This document shows, in pieces, positions 17,094-26,389 of a stretch of 39,015 nucleotides of DNA. The stretch is from NCBI RefSeq assembly GCF_000633355.1, contig NZ_AYMQ01000108.1:1-39015 (forward strand), written 5' to 3'. The notes beneath the pieces were generated by a model. That model saw nothing but the letters and a program-made list of their open reading frames with translations. It was not told the origin of the DNA and searched no databases. Source of the stretch: Serratia sp. H1w (GTDB lineage: Bacteria; Pseudomonadota; Gammaproteobacteria; Enterobacterales; Enterobacteriaceae). The stretch's first letter is position 1. Every line of letters begins with the position of its first letter. A program made the translations under genes and the position numbers.

Positions 17094-17840
17094 TTAACGC
17101 CCGCCCGCCGCCTCGATAAAGCTGCCGGTGACATAGGAAGCCGCATCGGAGAGCAACCAGGCCACGGCTTGCGCCACTTCTTCCGGCTGACCGCCCCGTT
17201 GCATTGGCAACGCCGACTTCACCCGATCGACACGCCCCGGCTCACCTCCGCTGGCGTGCATCTCGGTGTAAATACAACCAGGCCTGACACAGTTGACGCG
17301 TATCCCCTGTGCAGCCACTTCCAACGCCAGGCCGGTCGTCAACGTATCCACCGCCCCTTTTGATGCCGCATAGTCGATATATTCCCACGGAGCCCCCAAG
17401 CGAGAAGCAGCGGAAGAGACGTTAACAATCGCCCCCCCCTGCCCGCCATGACGCAGCGCCATGCGTTTTACCGCTTCACGACAGCAGAGAAAATACCCGG
17501 TGACGTTAGTCGTCAGCACCTTGTTGATCCGCTCGGCAGTGAGTTGCTCAATACTTGCCTGTTGGAAGAGAATGCCCGCGTTGTTGACCAGTGCATCGAT
17601 GGGTCCCAGCGTGGTCTCCAGTTCGGCAAACATCGCTACCACTTCTGCTTCGTCGGCAATATCTGCCCGCAGAGCCAAGGCTTTGCCGCCCTGCTGGTGG
17701 ATCTGTGCCACCACCAGCTCCGCAGCCGCACTATCACGCAGATAGTTAACGCCCACCACATAGCCCTGTTGAGCCAATAATAACGCCCTCGCGCGGCCTA
17801 TGCCCCGGCTGGCGCCGGTAACTAATGCAACCTTGGTCAT
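17094..17840 (-). CDS. ygfF: Short-chain dehydrogenase/reductase YgfF
   Basis: A 248-residue classical SDR of unknown substrate. The NAD(P)-binding motif TGASRGIG is at residues 8-15, NNAG at about 87-90, and the catalytic Ser, Tyr and Lys are in VNVSSAA and the YAASK segment. The C-terminal YVTGSFIEAAGG is typical. It is very close to E. coli YgfF, which also adjoins gcvP. It lies 24 bases after an MDR oxidoreductase on the same strand, so the two are probably one operon. Confidence 0.9.
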   Translation of the reverse strand: MTKVALVTGASRGIGRARALLLAQQGYVVGVNYLRDSAAAELVVAQIHQQGGKALALRADIADEAEVVAMFAELETTLGPIDALVNNAGILFQQASIEQLTAERINKVLTTNVTGYFLCCREAVKRMALRHGGQGGAIVNVSSAASRLGAPWEYIDYAASKGAVDTLTTGLALEVAAQGIRVNCVRPGCIYTEMHASGGEPGRVDRVKSALPMQRGGQPEEVAQAVAWLLSDAASYVTGSFIEAAGGR

Positions 17841-17864
17841 ACGGTTCCTTGCTGTTGATACGGT

Positions 17865-18830
17865 TTAATCACGGATGCGGATCACCGAACGGGTATCGCT
17901 TTTCTTGTTGATATCCCACGCGTCGGCAATATCGGCAAAGGCATGTTCCTGGGTATCGACACTGATTTTCCCTTCGGCTGCCAACGCCAGAATATCGGCA
18001 ACGATGCTTTGCAACTGCGGGATCGGCGGAAAGTTGCCCGTTCCGCTGCCCAGGATCTGCAACTGCGTACTACGTAGCACCGCCGCAGGTAAGCTAATGT
18101 TTGGCCCGGCCATGGAACCCACGTTCACCAGCCGGATGCCTTGGCCGCCAGCATGGGAAGAGAGATCGTGATTGTTGAAGGTTGCCAGCAGCGCCTCCGT
18201 CGCCGGTCCCCAAATGTAGTCCACCACTACGTCATAACCCTGTGGCCCAGCAGCAGCGGTAAAGGCCTGCTGTAGCGCCAGTCCCTCAAGGCTCAGATCC
18301 ACCGTTGCATCCACCTTCAGCTCATCCAGCACGCTCTGACGCCGCCCGGCAGCGACAATCCGCCCAGCACCGGCTTGACGCGCAGCTGCAACCGCAAGCT
18401 TACCCGATGTCCCGGTCGCGCCGATGATCAGGACGGTTTCCCCTGGCTGAACATTGGCTCGCCAGAACAGCGGCAACCACGCTGCCAGTGCCGGATTGAT
18501 CAGCGCCGCTGCGGTCGCATCATCTAGCGAATCGGGAACTGGTACCGTCCATGAGGCCACGGTATGTTCGGCCAGCGCACCGTGTGGCTGGCGAAAAGAG
18601 GCAAAGTACACCCGTTGCCCATCTGGCGTTCTGCCTACGCCATCGGTTCCCGGCACAAACGGCAGATCCTTTGGGCTGGAATAATGTTTACCGGCCACAA
18701 TAGCGCGATCTAGCTGTTTAATGCCGGCAACCATCACCTCAATAGCCACTTCATCGGCCAGCGGTTGTGGTGGCGTGAAAATGCCTAACTGGGGTACCTG
18801 ACCTAACGTATTGACGACTGCCGCTTTCAT
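17865..18830 (-). CDS. MDR superfamily zinc-free oxidoreductase (quinone oxidoreductase-like)
   Basis: A 321-residue medium-chain dehydrogenase/reductase. An N-terminal GroES-like catalytic domain (about 1-120) is followed by a Rossmann domain with the nucleotide motif IIGATGTSGKLAV (about 134-146). The zinc-ligand cysteines and histidine of classical alcohol dehydrogenases are absent, so it fits the quinone oxidoreductase branch. The substrate is not predictable. The ATG has AAGGAA just upstream. It is separated from gcvP by that operon's terminator, so it starts its own unit with ygfF. Confidence 0.85.
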   Translation of the reverse strand: MKAAVVNTLGQVPQLGIFTPPQPLADEVAIEVMVAGIKQLDRAIVAGKHYSSPKDLPFVPGTDGVGRTPDGQRVYFASFRQPHGALAEHTVASWTVPVPDSLDDATAAALINPALAAWLPLFWRANVQPGETVLIIGATGTSGKLAVAAARQAGAGRIVAAGRRQSVLDELKVDATVDLSLEGLALQQAFTAAAGPQGYDVVVDYIWGPATEALLATFNNHDLSSHAGGQGIRLVNVGSMAGPNISLPAAVLRSTQLQILGSGTGNFPPIPQLQSIVADILALAAEGKISVDTQEHAFADIADAWDINKKSDTRSVIRIRD

Positions 18831-18880
18831 ACCGTTTCCTTGTTCCGTGGTGGAGACTCGTTAATCACTGATACGCTGCA

Positions 18881-18915
18881 ATAAAAAAAGGGACACGCCA
18901 TGATGGCAGTGCCCC
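18881..18915 (-). terminator. Rho-independent terminator of the gcvTHP operon
   Basis: About 25 bases after the gcvP stop the minus strand reads GGGGCAC, T, GCCA-TCA-TGGC, GTGTCCC, then seven T residues (18889-18883). The stem is long with one bulge and one G-T pair. Confidence 0.88.
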
Positions 18916-18940
18916 TCGATCATCATGTTGGCGGATGGTG

Positions 18941-21820
18941 CTATTCGTAATCGCTCATCGGTACACAAGAGCAGAACAGATTGCGATCGCCGTAGACATC
19001 ATCCAGGCGCTTCACGCTCGGCCAGTATTTATTCTCACGCACACCGGCAATTGGGAACACCGCCAGCTCGCGGCTGTAAGCGTGCTGCCAGTCGCTGACC
19101 AGTTCGGCCTGCACGTGTGGTGCATTAACCAATGGGTTGTCTTCCAATGGCCACTCGCCCTTTTGTACACGGTCAATCTCACTGCGGATCGCCAGCATCG
19201 CATCGATAAAGCGATCCAGCTCCACTTTGTTTTCCGATTCGGTCGGCTCAACCATCAGCGTACCCGCCACCGGGAACGACATGGTCGGCGCATGGAAACC
19301 ATAGTCGATCAGGCGTTTGGCAATGTCCATTTCGCTGATACCGGTCTCTTCTTTCAACGGACGGATATCCAGAATACATTCGTGCGCCACACGGTGATCG
19401 CGGCCGGTATACAACACCGGATAAGCGTCTTTCAGGCGGGTTGCGATGTAGTTGGCATTGAGGATCGCCACCTGGCTAGCCTGCTTCAGCCCTTCCGCAC
19501 CCATCATGCGGATATACATCCAACTGATTGGCAAGATAGAGGCGCTGCCGAACGGTGCGGCAGAAACCGCGCCCTGCTGAGTGGTAACGCCGTCAATCTG
19601 CACCACGTTGTGACCTGGAACGAACGGTGCCAGATGCGCTTTCACACCGATTGGCCCCATGCCTGGGCCGCCACCGCCGTGAGGGATACAGAAGGTTTTA
19701 TGCAGGTTGAGGTGTGACACATCCGCGCCGATATAACCCGGCGTGGTGATCCCCACCTGTGCGTTCATGTTGGCACCGTCCAGATACACCTGGCCGCCAA
19801 ACTGATGCACGATCTGGCACACTTCACGGATGGTTTCTTCATACACGCCATGGGTCGACGGGTAGGTGACCATGATGCAGGAAAGGGCTTCCCCGGCCTG
19901 CTCGGCCTTCACCCGCAGATCGTGCAGATCGATGTTGCCGTTCTTGTCACAGGCTACCACCACCACGCCCATGCCCGCCATCTGAGCGGAAGCCGGGTTG
20001 GTACCATGCGCCGAGCTTGGGATCAGGCAGATATTACGGCCAGCCTCGTTGCGGCTTTCGTGGTAACGGCGGATCGCCAGCAGACCAGCATATTCGCCTT
20101 GCGCACCCGAGTTAGGCTGCATGCACACGGCATCGTAACCGGTCAGTTGCACCAGCCACTGGGAGAGTTGCCCAATCATCAGTTGATAGCCTGCCGCCTG
20201 CTCTGGTGGGCAGAACGGGTGCAGTTCAGAGAACTCAGGCCAGGTGATCGGGATCATCTCTGCGGCGGCGTTCAGCTTCATGGTACAGGAGCCTAGCGGG
20301 ATCATCGCCTGGTTCAGCGCCAGATCTTTACGCTCCAGGCGGTGCATATAGCGCATCATCTCGGTTTCGCTGTGATAGCGGTTAAATACCGGATGCGTGA
20401 GGATCGGATCTTTGCGCAGCATGGCCGCCGGGATCGACTGGCTGTTGTTGCTCACGGCCGCATCCAGCGCATCGATATCCAGACCGTGGTTATCGCCTGC
20501 CAACAGAGCAAACAGCGTCTGCACGTCTTCACGGGAAGTGGCTTCATCCAGCGTGATGCCAACCGCACCGTGGATATCCGTGCGCAGGTTGATACCGAAG
20601 CCCAGTGCGCGTTCCAGTACCGCGGCTTTGTCTTTCACTTCCACGGTCAGGGTATCGAACCAGGTTTTATGGCGCAGTGACAGACCCGCTTGTTGCAGGC
20701 CAGCAGCCAGGATATCGGTCAGACGATGGATGCGCCCGGCGATACGTTGCAGACCTTGTGGGCCATGGTACACCGCATACAGGCTGGCGATGTTGGCCAG
20801 CAGCACCTGCGAGGTACAGATATTCGAGTTGGCCTTTTCGCGGCGGATATGTTGTTCACGGGTTTGCATCGCCATGCGCAGCGCGGTATTACCGGCAGCG
20901 TCGCGGGACACGCCGATGATACGACCCGGCATCGAGCGCTTGAATTCGTCACGGCAGGCGAAGAACGCCGCGTGTGGGCCACCGTAGCCCATTGGCACAC
21001 CGAAGCTTTGCGCAGAACCGAATACCACATCGGCCCCTTGCTTGCCCGGTGCCGTCAGCAGCACCAGCGCCATAATATCGGCTGCCATGCTAGTGACGAT
21101 TTTGCGCGTTTTCAGCTCTGCCAACAGGGCGCTGTAATCGTGCAATTCACCCGTGGTGCCGACCTGTTGCAGCAACACGCCGAACACGCCTTGCAGCTCC
21201 AGCACCTTCGCCGGTTTGTCGACGATCACATCAAAGCCAAAGGTCTCGGCACGGGTACGAACTACGTCCAGAGTTTGCGGATGCACATCGTCAGCCACAA
21301 AGAAGCGGTTGGCGTCTTTCAGTTTGCTGGCACGTTTGGCCAACGCCATCGCTTCTGCGGCAGCGGTAGCTTCATCCAGCAAGGAAGCGGAGGCCAGATC
21401 CAGCCCGGTCAGATCGAGGGTCACGGTCTGGAAGTTGAGCAGTGCCTCAAGGCGGCCTTGCGACACTTCTGGCTGATAAGGCGTATAAGCGGTGTACCAG
21501 CCTGGATTTTCCAGCATGTTGCGCAGGATCACCGGCGGCGTCAGCACCGCGCTGTAGCCCATACCGATATAGGATTTGTAGCGCTGATTCTGCGAGGCAA
21601 TCGCCTTCAGTTCGGCCAGCGCCTGATGTTCCGTGGCCGCATCGCCCACCGGCGGAGGCCCGGGCAGTTGAATATCGGCTGGCACAATCTGTTGGATCAG
21701 CGCGCTGAGCGAGCGAGCGCCCACCGCTTCCAGCATCTGCTGCTGTTGCTCTGCAGAAGAGCCGATGTGGCGTTCGATGAACGCTTCGCTGTGTTCAAGT
21801 TGGCTGAGTGTCTGAGTCAT
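18941..21820 (-). CDS. gcvP: Glycine dehydrogenase (decarboxylating), P protein
   Basis: Pyridoxal-phosphate enzyme that decarboxylates glycine and passes the aminomethyl group to lipoyl-GcvH. From the ATG at 21820 ([18 protein letters not shown]) it has 959 residues (E. coli 957). It is a tandem fold-type-I protein, with the glycine-rich [13 protein letters not shown] segment opening the second half and the PLP lysine at residue 708 ([16 protein letters not shown]). The minus-strand frame is open for 116 codons further upstream, but that runs through gcvH and is not coding. It is last in the operon. A terminator-like hairpin separates it from gcvH. Confidence 0.97.
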   Translation of the reverse strand: MTQTLSQLEHSEAFIERHIGSSAEQQQQMLEAVGARSLSALIQQIVPADIQLPGPPPVGDAATEHQALAELKAIASQNQRYKSYIGMGYSAVLTPPVILRNMLENPGWYTAYTPYQPEVSQGRLEALLNFQTVTLDLTGLDLASASLLDEATAAAEAMALAKRASKLKDANRFFVADDVHPQTLDVVRTRAETFGFDVIVDKPAKVLELQGVFGVLLQQVGTTGELHDYSALLAELKTRKIVTSMAADIMALVLLTAPGKQGADVVFGSAQSFGVPMGYGGPHAAFFACRDEFKRSMPGRIIGVSRDAAGNTALRMAMQTREQHIRREKANSNICTSQVLLANIASLYAVYHGPQGLQRIAGRIHRLTDILAAGLQQAGLSLRHKTWFDTLTVEVKDKAAVLERALGFGINLRTDIHGAVGITLDEATSREDVQTLFALLAGDNHGLDIDALDAAVSNNSQSIPAAMLRKDPILTHPVFNRYHSETEMMRYMHRLERKDLALNQAMIPLGSCTMKLNAAAEMIPITWPEFSELHPFCPPEQAAGYQLMIGQLSQWLVQLTGYDAVCMQPNSGAQGEYAGLLAIRRYHESRNEAGRNICLIPSSAHGTNPASAQMAGMGVVVVACDKNGNIDLHDLRVKAEQAGEALSCIMVTYPSTHGVYEETIREVCQIVHQFGGQVYLDGANMNAQVGITTPGYIGADVSHLNLHKTFCIPHGGGGPGMGPIGVKAHLAPFVPGHNVVQIDGVTTQQGAVSAAPFGSASILPISWMYIRMMGAEGLKQASQVAILNANYIATRLKDAYPVLYTGRDHRVAHECILDIRPLKEETGISEMDIAKRLIDYGFHAPTMSFPVAGTLMVEPTESENKVELDRFIDAMLAIRSEIDRVQKGEWPLEDNPLVNAPHVQAELVSDWQHAYSRELAVFPIAGVRENKYWPSVKRLDDVYGDRNLFCSCVPMSDYE

Positions 21821-21870
21821 TGCTACAAATTCCTGAATGCTTGCGGGGTACGGGATATAGCCTGAACTGC

Positions 21871-21896
21871 AAAACGCCCCACATGAGAGTGGGGCG
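21871..21896 (-). terminator. Terminator-like hairpin between gcvH and gcvP
   Basis: The minus strand reads CGCCCCAC (21896-21889), loop TCTCAT, GTGGGGCG (21882-21875), then TTTT (21874-21871). The stem is 8 perfect GC-rich pairs with a short T tract. It begins 9 bases after the gcvH stop and ends 50 bases before gcvP. Confidence 0.65.
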
Positions 21897-21905
21897 TGAT
21901 AGGGC

Positions 21906-22292
21906 TTATTCGTCGATGGAAGCCTGGTAAGCACCGGCATCCAGCAGCTTGTCCAGCTCTGACGCATCGCTTGCCTTGATGCGGAACAGCCAGCCTTCGC
22001 CGTACGGTTCGCTGTTGACCAGCTCCGGGGAGCTTTCCAGTTCGCCGTTGACCGCGATGATTTCACCGCTGATTGGCGCGTAAATATCGGAAGCGGCCTT
22101 GACCGACTCCGCAACGGCACAGTCATCACCCGCGGAAACGGTAGTGCCGACTTCCGGCAGATCGACAAATACCATATCGCCCAGCAGTTCCTGCGCGTGT
22201 TCGGTGATACCTACAACGTATTCGCCGTTGCTTGCGTCACGCACCCACTCATGGGAGGTGGCGTATTTCAATTCTGTTGGCACATTGCTCAT
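21906..22292 (-). CDS. gcvH: Glycine cleavage system H protein (lipoyl carrier)
   Basis: Carries the aminomethyl intermediate between the P, T and L proteins on a lipoylated lysine. The 128 residues form a lipoyl-domain barrel. The lipoylation site is Lys65 in [11 protein letters not shown], identical to the E. coli context. It starts 29 bases after the gcvT stop. The 85-base gap before gcvP holds a terminator-like hairpin. Confidence 0.97.
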   Translation of the reverse strand: MSNVPTELKYATSHEWVRDASNGEYVVGITEHAQELLGDMVFVDLPEVGTTVSAGDDCAVAESVKAASDIYAPISGEIIAVNGELESSPELVNSEPYGEGWLFRIKASDASELDKLLDAGAYQASIDE

Positions 22293-22321
22293 TGGCCTGT
22301 TACTCCTTCGAAGAATAAAAA

Positions 22322-23419
22322 CTAATTGATCAGTGACTTACCGGCACGTACAAAACCTGGCTTACAGACCTTCACTGGCATTTCACGGTTACGGATCTGC
22401 ACGATAGCCTGCTCACCGATACCGGCTGGAACTCTGGCCAGCGCAATGCTGAAGCCCAAGGTCGGTGAGAAAGAACCGCTGGTGATCACACCAACCTGCG
22501 GCTGACCTAACGCATCGGTAAAATGCACCGGCAGCTCATTACGTAATACGCCTTTTTCCGTCATGATCAAGCCGACCAGTTGTTCAGTGCCTTTTTCACG
22601 CTGCTGTTCCAGCGCTTCACGGCCAATAAACTGGCGATCCTGCGGTTCCCAGGCCACGGTCCAGCCCATATTGGCGGCTAATGGCGAAACGCCTTCGTCC
22701 ATTTCCTGACCATAGAGATTCATACCGGCTTCCAGACGCAGGGTATCCCGCGCACCAAGTCCGGCAGGTTTTACCCCAGCGGCCAGCAGTTGCTGCCAGA
22801 AATCGACGACCTGCTCTTTCGGCAGAGCAATTTCATAGCCTGCTTCACCGGTATAGCCGGTGGTCGCAATAAACAGATCCCCCGCCTGCACGCCGAAGAA
22901 GGGCTTCATGCCTTCCACCGCCTGCTTCTGTTCCGGGGTAAACAAGGTGGCGGCGCGCTCTTTGGCCTGTGGGCCTTGCACCGCAACCAGCGCCAGATCG
23001 TCGCGCACCGTCAGCTCAACGCCGTACGGGGCCGCATGCTGCTCGATCCAGGCCAGATCCTTTTCGCGGGTGGCGGAGTTCACCACAAGGCGGAAATAGT
23101 CTTCGGTAAAGAAATAGACGATCAGGTCGTCGATCACGCCACCGGACGCATTCAGCATGCCGGTATACAGCGCCTTACCAGATTGAGTGAGTTTGGCGAC
23201 ATCGTTCGCCAGCAGGTAACGCAGGAATTCACGGGTACGAGCACCGCGCAGATCCACGATGGTCATATGGGAGACATCGAACATGCCGGCATCCTGACGC
23301 ACGGCGTGGTGTTCATCAATCTGGGAGCCGTAGTGCAGCGGCATCATCCAGCCATGAAAATCTACCATGCGCGCACCGCACGCCACGTGCTGGTCGTACA
23401 GTGGGGTTTGCTTTGCCAT
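22322..23419 (-). CDS. gcvT: Glycine cleavage system T protein (aminomethyltransferase)
   Basis: Transfers the methylene group from aminomethyl-GcvH to tetrahydrofolate and releases ammonia. The product from the ATG at 23419 ([18 protein letters not shown]) has 365 residues (E. coli 364). The family segments [13 protein letters not shown] and the glycine-rich [16 protein letters not shown] are present. An ATG 7 codons upstream is in frame, but the chosen start has GAGGGAAAA just before it and matches the family N-terminus. First gene of the operon, with a long upstream region. Confidence 0.96.
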   Translation of the reverse strand: MAKQTPLYDQHVACGARMVDFHGWMMPLHYGSQIDEHHAVRQDAGMFDVSHMTIVDLRGARTREFLRYLLANDVAKLTQSGKALYTGMLNASGGVIDDLIVYFFTEDYFRLVVNSATREKDLAWIEQHAAPYGVELTVRDDLALVAVQGPQAKERAATLFTPEQKQAVEGMKPFFGVQAGDLFIATTGYTGEAGYEIALPKEQVVDFWQQLLAAGVKPAGLGARDTLRLEAGMNLYGQEMDEGVSPLAANMGWTVAWEPQDRQFIGREALEQQREKGTEQLVGLIMTEKGVLRNELPVHFTDALGQPQVGVITSGSFSPTLGFSIALARVPAGIGEQAIVQIRNREMPVKVCKPGFVRAGKSLIN

Positions 23420-23782
23420 CTTTTCCCTCTTTCCACTCAAGTAGCCGAAGACAGGGTGTTATTACGCAATAAGGCGGGGGTAACTCGCGGGCCTGATTGC
23501 GCGAAACACGCTGGCTGCTCAACACAAATGCCTCGCCAATACTCAACGACGCAAACGATACCTTGGCCCTGACGTTAACACCGAACGACCCCATTAACCA
23601 TAAGTTAAAATAGGCACGACCAGGTTCAGGGTCAGTAAAATGCCGCGTTAGTTTGCAGAGTTTTTCACTGGAAAAATGCGCTTTAAGGCACAAAATTAAC
23701 AATTAAAGCGGTGAAAATCCGAAGTTATATAACAAACAGCAACTGGAATGGAGAATATCGGGTTTTGATAACCGACCATGGA

Positions 23783-23819
23783 ATTAGAAAAAGTAATGAG
23801 AAAATTTGCCTGGAATTAG
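23783..23819 (-). promoter_or_regulatory. Candidate distal GcvA boxes of the gcv operon
   Basis: Two CTAAT pentamers on the minus strand (23819-23815 and 23787-23783), each followed by TCCA, start 32 bases apart, about three helical turns. GcvA recognises CTAAT in E. coli, where distal sites lie 214-271 bases before the gcv start. Here they lie 360-400 bases before the gcvT codon. The role is inferred. Confidence 0.35.
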
Positions 23820-23867
23820 AATTTCTCAAACGAAGGCAGGTATAAGGAAGATTGATGGATGGCGGGT

Positions 23868-23890
23868 AGAGGCCTGCACCGCAGGCCTCT
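23868..23890. terminator. Perfect hairpin after ubiI
   Basis: AGAGGCCTGC (23868-23877), loop ACC, GCAGGCCTCT (23881-23890) is a 10-base perfect stem seven bases past the ubiI stop. No T tract follows on the minus strand, so it may terminate weakly or protect the 3' end of the operon message. Confidence 0.5.
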
Positions 23891-23897
23891 GAAATGC

Positions 23898-25100
23898 TCA
23901 GACTAACCAGTCCGGCAGATCGTTAAGGCCCATGGCCTGGCGCACCAGTTTTGGCTTCACGCCCGGCAGGCTGTCTGCCAGCCTTAGGCCCACGTCACGC
24001 AGCAGCTTCTTCGCCGGGTTGTGGCCCGCAAACAGCTCCCGGAAGCCTTGCATACTGGCCAGCATCACTGCCGCACCGTGTTTACGGCGGCGTTCATAAC
24101 GACGCAGATACAGATGCTGGCCGATGTCCTTACCCTGACGCTGCAGGCGTTTAAGCTCGGATATCAGCTCGGCGGCATCCATAAAGCCCAGATTCACACC
24201 CTGCCCGGCCAACGGATGTACGGTGTGCGCCGCATCCCCCACCAGCGCCAGACGATGGCCTGCAAAGCTGCGGGCATAACGCCCGGTGAGCGGGAATGTC
24301 AGCCGTTCGCTTTCGAGCTGGCAGCTGCCCAGACGCATATCGAAGGTCATTGCCAGCTCGCGGTTAAAGGCTTCCGGCTCCAGTTGTTGCAGCCGTTCGG
24401 CCTCTTCTGGCGCGACCGACCAGACAATCGAACTTAAATGGGGATCGTTAAACGGCAGGAAAGCCAGGATCCCTTCGCCATGAAACACCTGACGCGCCGT
24501 AGCTTGGTGCGGCTCTTCGGTACGAATGGTGGCGACCAACGCGCTGTGGCGGTAATCCCAGAAAGTTAACGGAATATCGGCATGCTGACGCAGCCAGGAG
24601 TTGGCCCCATCGGCACCGATCACCAAACGGGCGGTTAGCATACGGCCATCTTCCAGCGTAACGAAGGCGTCGTTTTCCCCCCATGCAACCTGTTTCAGCG
24701 CAGCCGGAGCTAGCAAGGTCACGTCGGACAACGTGGCCGCCTTGCGCCACAACGCCTGCTGGATCACTTCGTTTTCAATGATATGGCCGAGATGGCTGAA
24801 ACCACATTCATCGCCACGAAAGGCGATCTTGCCGAAGCTGTCGCGATCCCAGACTTCCATTGCGTTATACGGACTGGCGCGCAGGTTGAGGATCTCATCC
24901 CATACGCCAATCCTTTGCAGCAAGCGCTCGCTGGCGGCGTTAATGGCTGAGACGCGCAACGCTGGCTGTGCTGACAGCGGTGATAATTCCGGCTGCCGGT
25001 GTTCCAGCACCGCCACGCGCAGGCCACTGCCCTGCAAACCGCAGGCCAGAGCCAATCCCACCATACCGCCACCGGCGATAATCACATCAAATGATTGCAT
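23898..25100 (-). CDS. ubiI: Ubiquinone biosynthesis C5-hydroxylase UbiI (VisC)
   Basis: FAD monooxygenase adding the C5 hydroxyl in aerobic ubiquinone synthesis. It has 400 residues, as in E. coli. The FAD dinucleotide fold is at the N-terminus (IIAGGGMVGLA, residues 7-17), then DGANSWLR, and the second FAD motif ALVGDAAHTVHPLAGQG before NLGFMDAAEL. The ATG at 25100 (MQSFDVIIAGG) matches the family start; an ATG ten codons upstream is possible but unsupported. It follows ubiH after 109 bases that contain a CCCTCTCCC repeat. Confidence 0.96.
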   Translation of the reverse strand: MQSFDVIIAGGGMVGLALACGLQGSGLRVAVLEHRQPELSPLSAQPALRVSAINAASERLLQRIGVWDEILNLRASPYNAMEVWDRDSFGKIAFRGDECGFSHLGHIIENEVIQQALWRKAATLSDVTLLAPAALKQVAWGENDAFVTLEDGRMLTARLVIGADGANSWLRQHADIPLTFWDYRHSALVATIRTEEPHQATARQVFHGEGILAFLPFNDPHLSSIVWSVAPEEAERLQQLEPEAFNRELAMTFDMRLGSCQLESERLTFPLTGRYARSFAGHRLALVGDAAHTVHPLAGQGVNLGFMDAAELISELKRLQRQGKDIGQHLYLRRYERRRKHGAAVMLASMQGFRELFAGHNPAKKLLRDVGLRLADSLPGVKPKLVRQAMGLNDLPDWLV

Positions 25101-25149
25101 GCTGCTTGAGTTCCTTAAATTTGCGGACACTTAGTTTTTATGACCAGTC

Positions 25150-25187
25150 CCCCTCACCCCAACCCTCTCCCACAGGGAGAAGGAGCC
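25150..25187. repeat. CCCTCTCCC hairpin repeat (copy 3), between ubiH and ubiI
   Basis: CCCCTCACCCCAACCCTCTC leads the copy, then ACAGGGAGAAGGAGCCAG. It sits inside an operon gap, and would be transcribed with ubiH and ubiI. The tail GGAGCCAG is shared with the copy at 38867. Confidence 0.8.
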
Positions 25188-25209
25188 AGCACCGTGCTGT
25201 GGTCAGGTA

Positions 25210-26388
25210 TTAGCGTTCAACCCAGCCTAAGGTGCGCTTGGCAAAGGCATCGCGCAAGGCCGGTGATTGCTCCATCGCCATCAACCCAAGATTGCGTCCG
25301 GCCACCAACGGCGCATAGCTATTGGCAAACAGGCGGATCAAACCGTCGGTGACGCCGATAGTCGCCTGCTGATCTTGCTGCCGTCGTTGCTGGTACTGGC
25401 TCAACAGCGAATAAGCCCCCAGATCGGTTCCCGCCTGCGCGGCTTCCGCCAAAGTTTCCGCCAGCGACATCACATCCCGCAGGCCCAGGTTAAACCCCTG
25501 CCCAGCGATCGGATGCAGCGTTTGCGCCGCATTGCCAACCAGCGCCAAACGGTGGCTGACATGCTGATTGGCCTGCAACAGGCTCAGTGGATAGCTGTGG
25601 CGCTTACCTGCTTTCAGCATCTTGCCCAACCGCCAGCCGAACGCCTGCTGCAACTCACTGAGAAAGCGCTCGTCACTCCAGCTATCGACCTGTTCACGAT
25701 TTTCCAGTGCGTGGCACCAAACCAGCGAGCTACGCCCGTTAGACATCGGCAACAGCGCCAGCGGTCCGTAACGGGTAAAGCGTTCAAACGCCCGCCCTTG
25801 CGGTGCTTCAGCCGTTGAGACATTGGCAATGGTGGCAAACTGCAGATAATCGCTCTGCTGCCACTGAATATTGCAGGCCTGCGCCAGCGCCGAGCGTGAG
25901 CCGTCTGCGGCTACCAACAACTGCCCCTTCAGGCTCCGGCCATTATCCAATTGCACTTCGGCGCAATCGGCGGTACGCAACACGTCGACCACTTTGGCCG
26001 GGCAATGCAGAGTGACGCCAGGTGCTTTAGCCAGCAAGGCAAACAGCCGTTGCCCAGCATCGTGCAGCTCAATCACCTGCCCCAGGGCTTCAACCTGATA
26101 GTCCTGAGCGTGCAGGTTCACAAAACCGGCATGCCCACGATCGCTGACGTGGACGTGAGTGATCGCCGTGGCACAGTCCCGCAGCGCAGCCCAAACGCCG
26201 ATACGCGCAAGCTGTTGGCAGGTTCCCTGCGCCAGCGCGATGGCCCGGGCATCAAAGCCAGGATGCGCGCGATCGTCCGGCCTGGTTGCCTCCACCAGAT
26301 CGACGGCCACCTTGCCCTGAGTCAGCGATGAAATTGCCAGTGCCAACGTCGCACCCGCCATCCCACCGCCCACAATGATTACGCTCAT
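25210..26388 (-). CDS. ubiH: 2-octaprenyl-6-methoxyphenol hydroxylase UbiH
   Basis: FAD monooxygenase adding the C1 hydroxyl in ubiquinone synthesis, paralogous to UbiI next door. The 392 residues start with the FAD fold (MSVIIVGGGMAGATLA). ADGSRSALAQ lies mid-protein, and ALVGNAAQTLHPIAGQGFNLG is the second FAD motif, with the Asn-Ala-Ala-Gln variant typical of UbiH. The ATG is one base past the pepP stop and lacks a strong ribosome binding site, so translation is probably coupled to pepP. Confidence 0.96.
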   Translation of the reverse strand: MSVIIVGGGMAGATLALAISSLTQGKVAVDLVEATRPDDRAHPGFDARAIALAQGTCQQLARIGVWAALRDCATAITHVHVSDRGHAGFVNLHAQDYQVEALGQVIELHDAGQRLFALLAKAPGVTLHCPAKVVDVLRTADCAEVQLDNGRSLKGQLLVAADGSRSALAQACNIQWQQSDYLQFATIANVSTAEAPQGRAFERFTRYGPLALLPMSNGRSSLVWCHALENREQVDSWSDERFLSELQQAFGWRLGKMLKAGKRHSYPLSLLQANQHVSHRLALVGNAAQTLHPIAGQGFNLGLRDVMSLAETLAEAAQAGTDLGAYSLLSQYQQRRQQDQQATIGVTDGLIRLFANSYAPLVAGRNLGLMAMEQSPALRDAFAKRTLGWVER

Positions 26389-26389
26389 G

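Larger units (their letters stand above)
23420..23897. other. Intergenic region upstream of gcvT (478 bases)
   Basis: This gap separates gcvT from ubiI and must hold the gcv promoter and leader. It is AT-rich from about 23630 to 23860. I see no glycine riboswitch-like structure, in keeping with E. coli, where GcvA, GcvR, Lrp and PurR act instead. Two CTAAT boxes (separate entry) and a perfect hairpin after ubiI are the only clear structures. No coding potential is convincing. Confidence 0.6.

Noticed and set aside
21821-22168. 116-codon upstream extension of gcvP
   Set aside because: The frame is open through gcvH, but gcvP homologues start at [11 protein letters not shown] and the extension is the wrong frame of gcvH.
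23420-23640. Glycine riboswitch upstream of gcvT
   Set aside because: I see no tandem aptamer pattern, and enterobacteria are known to use GcvA/GcvR at this operon.
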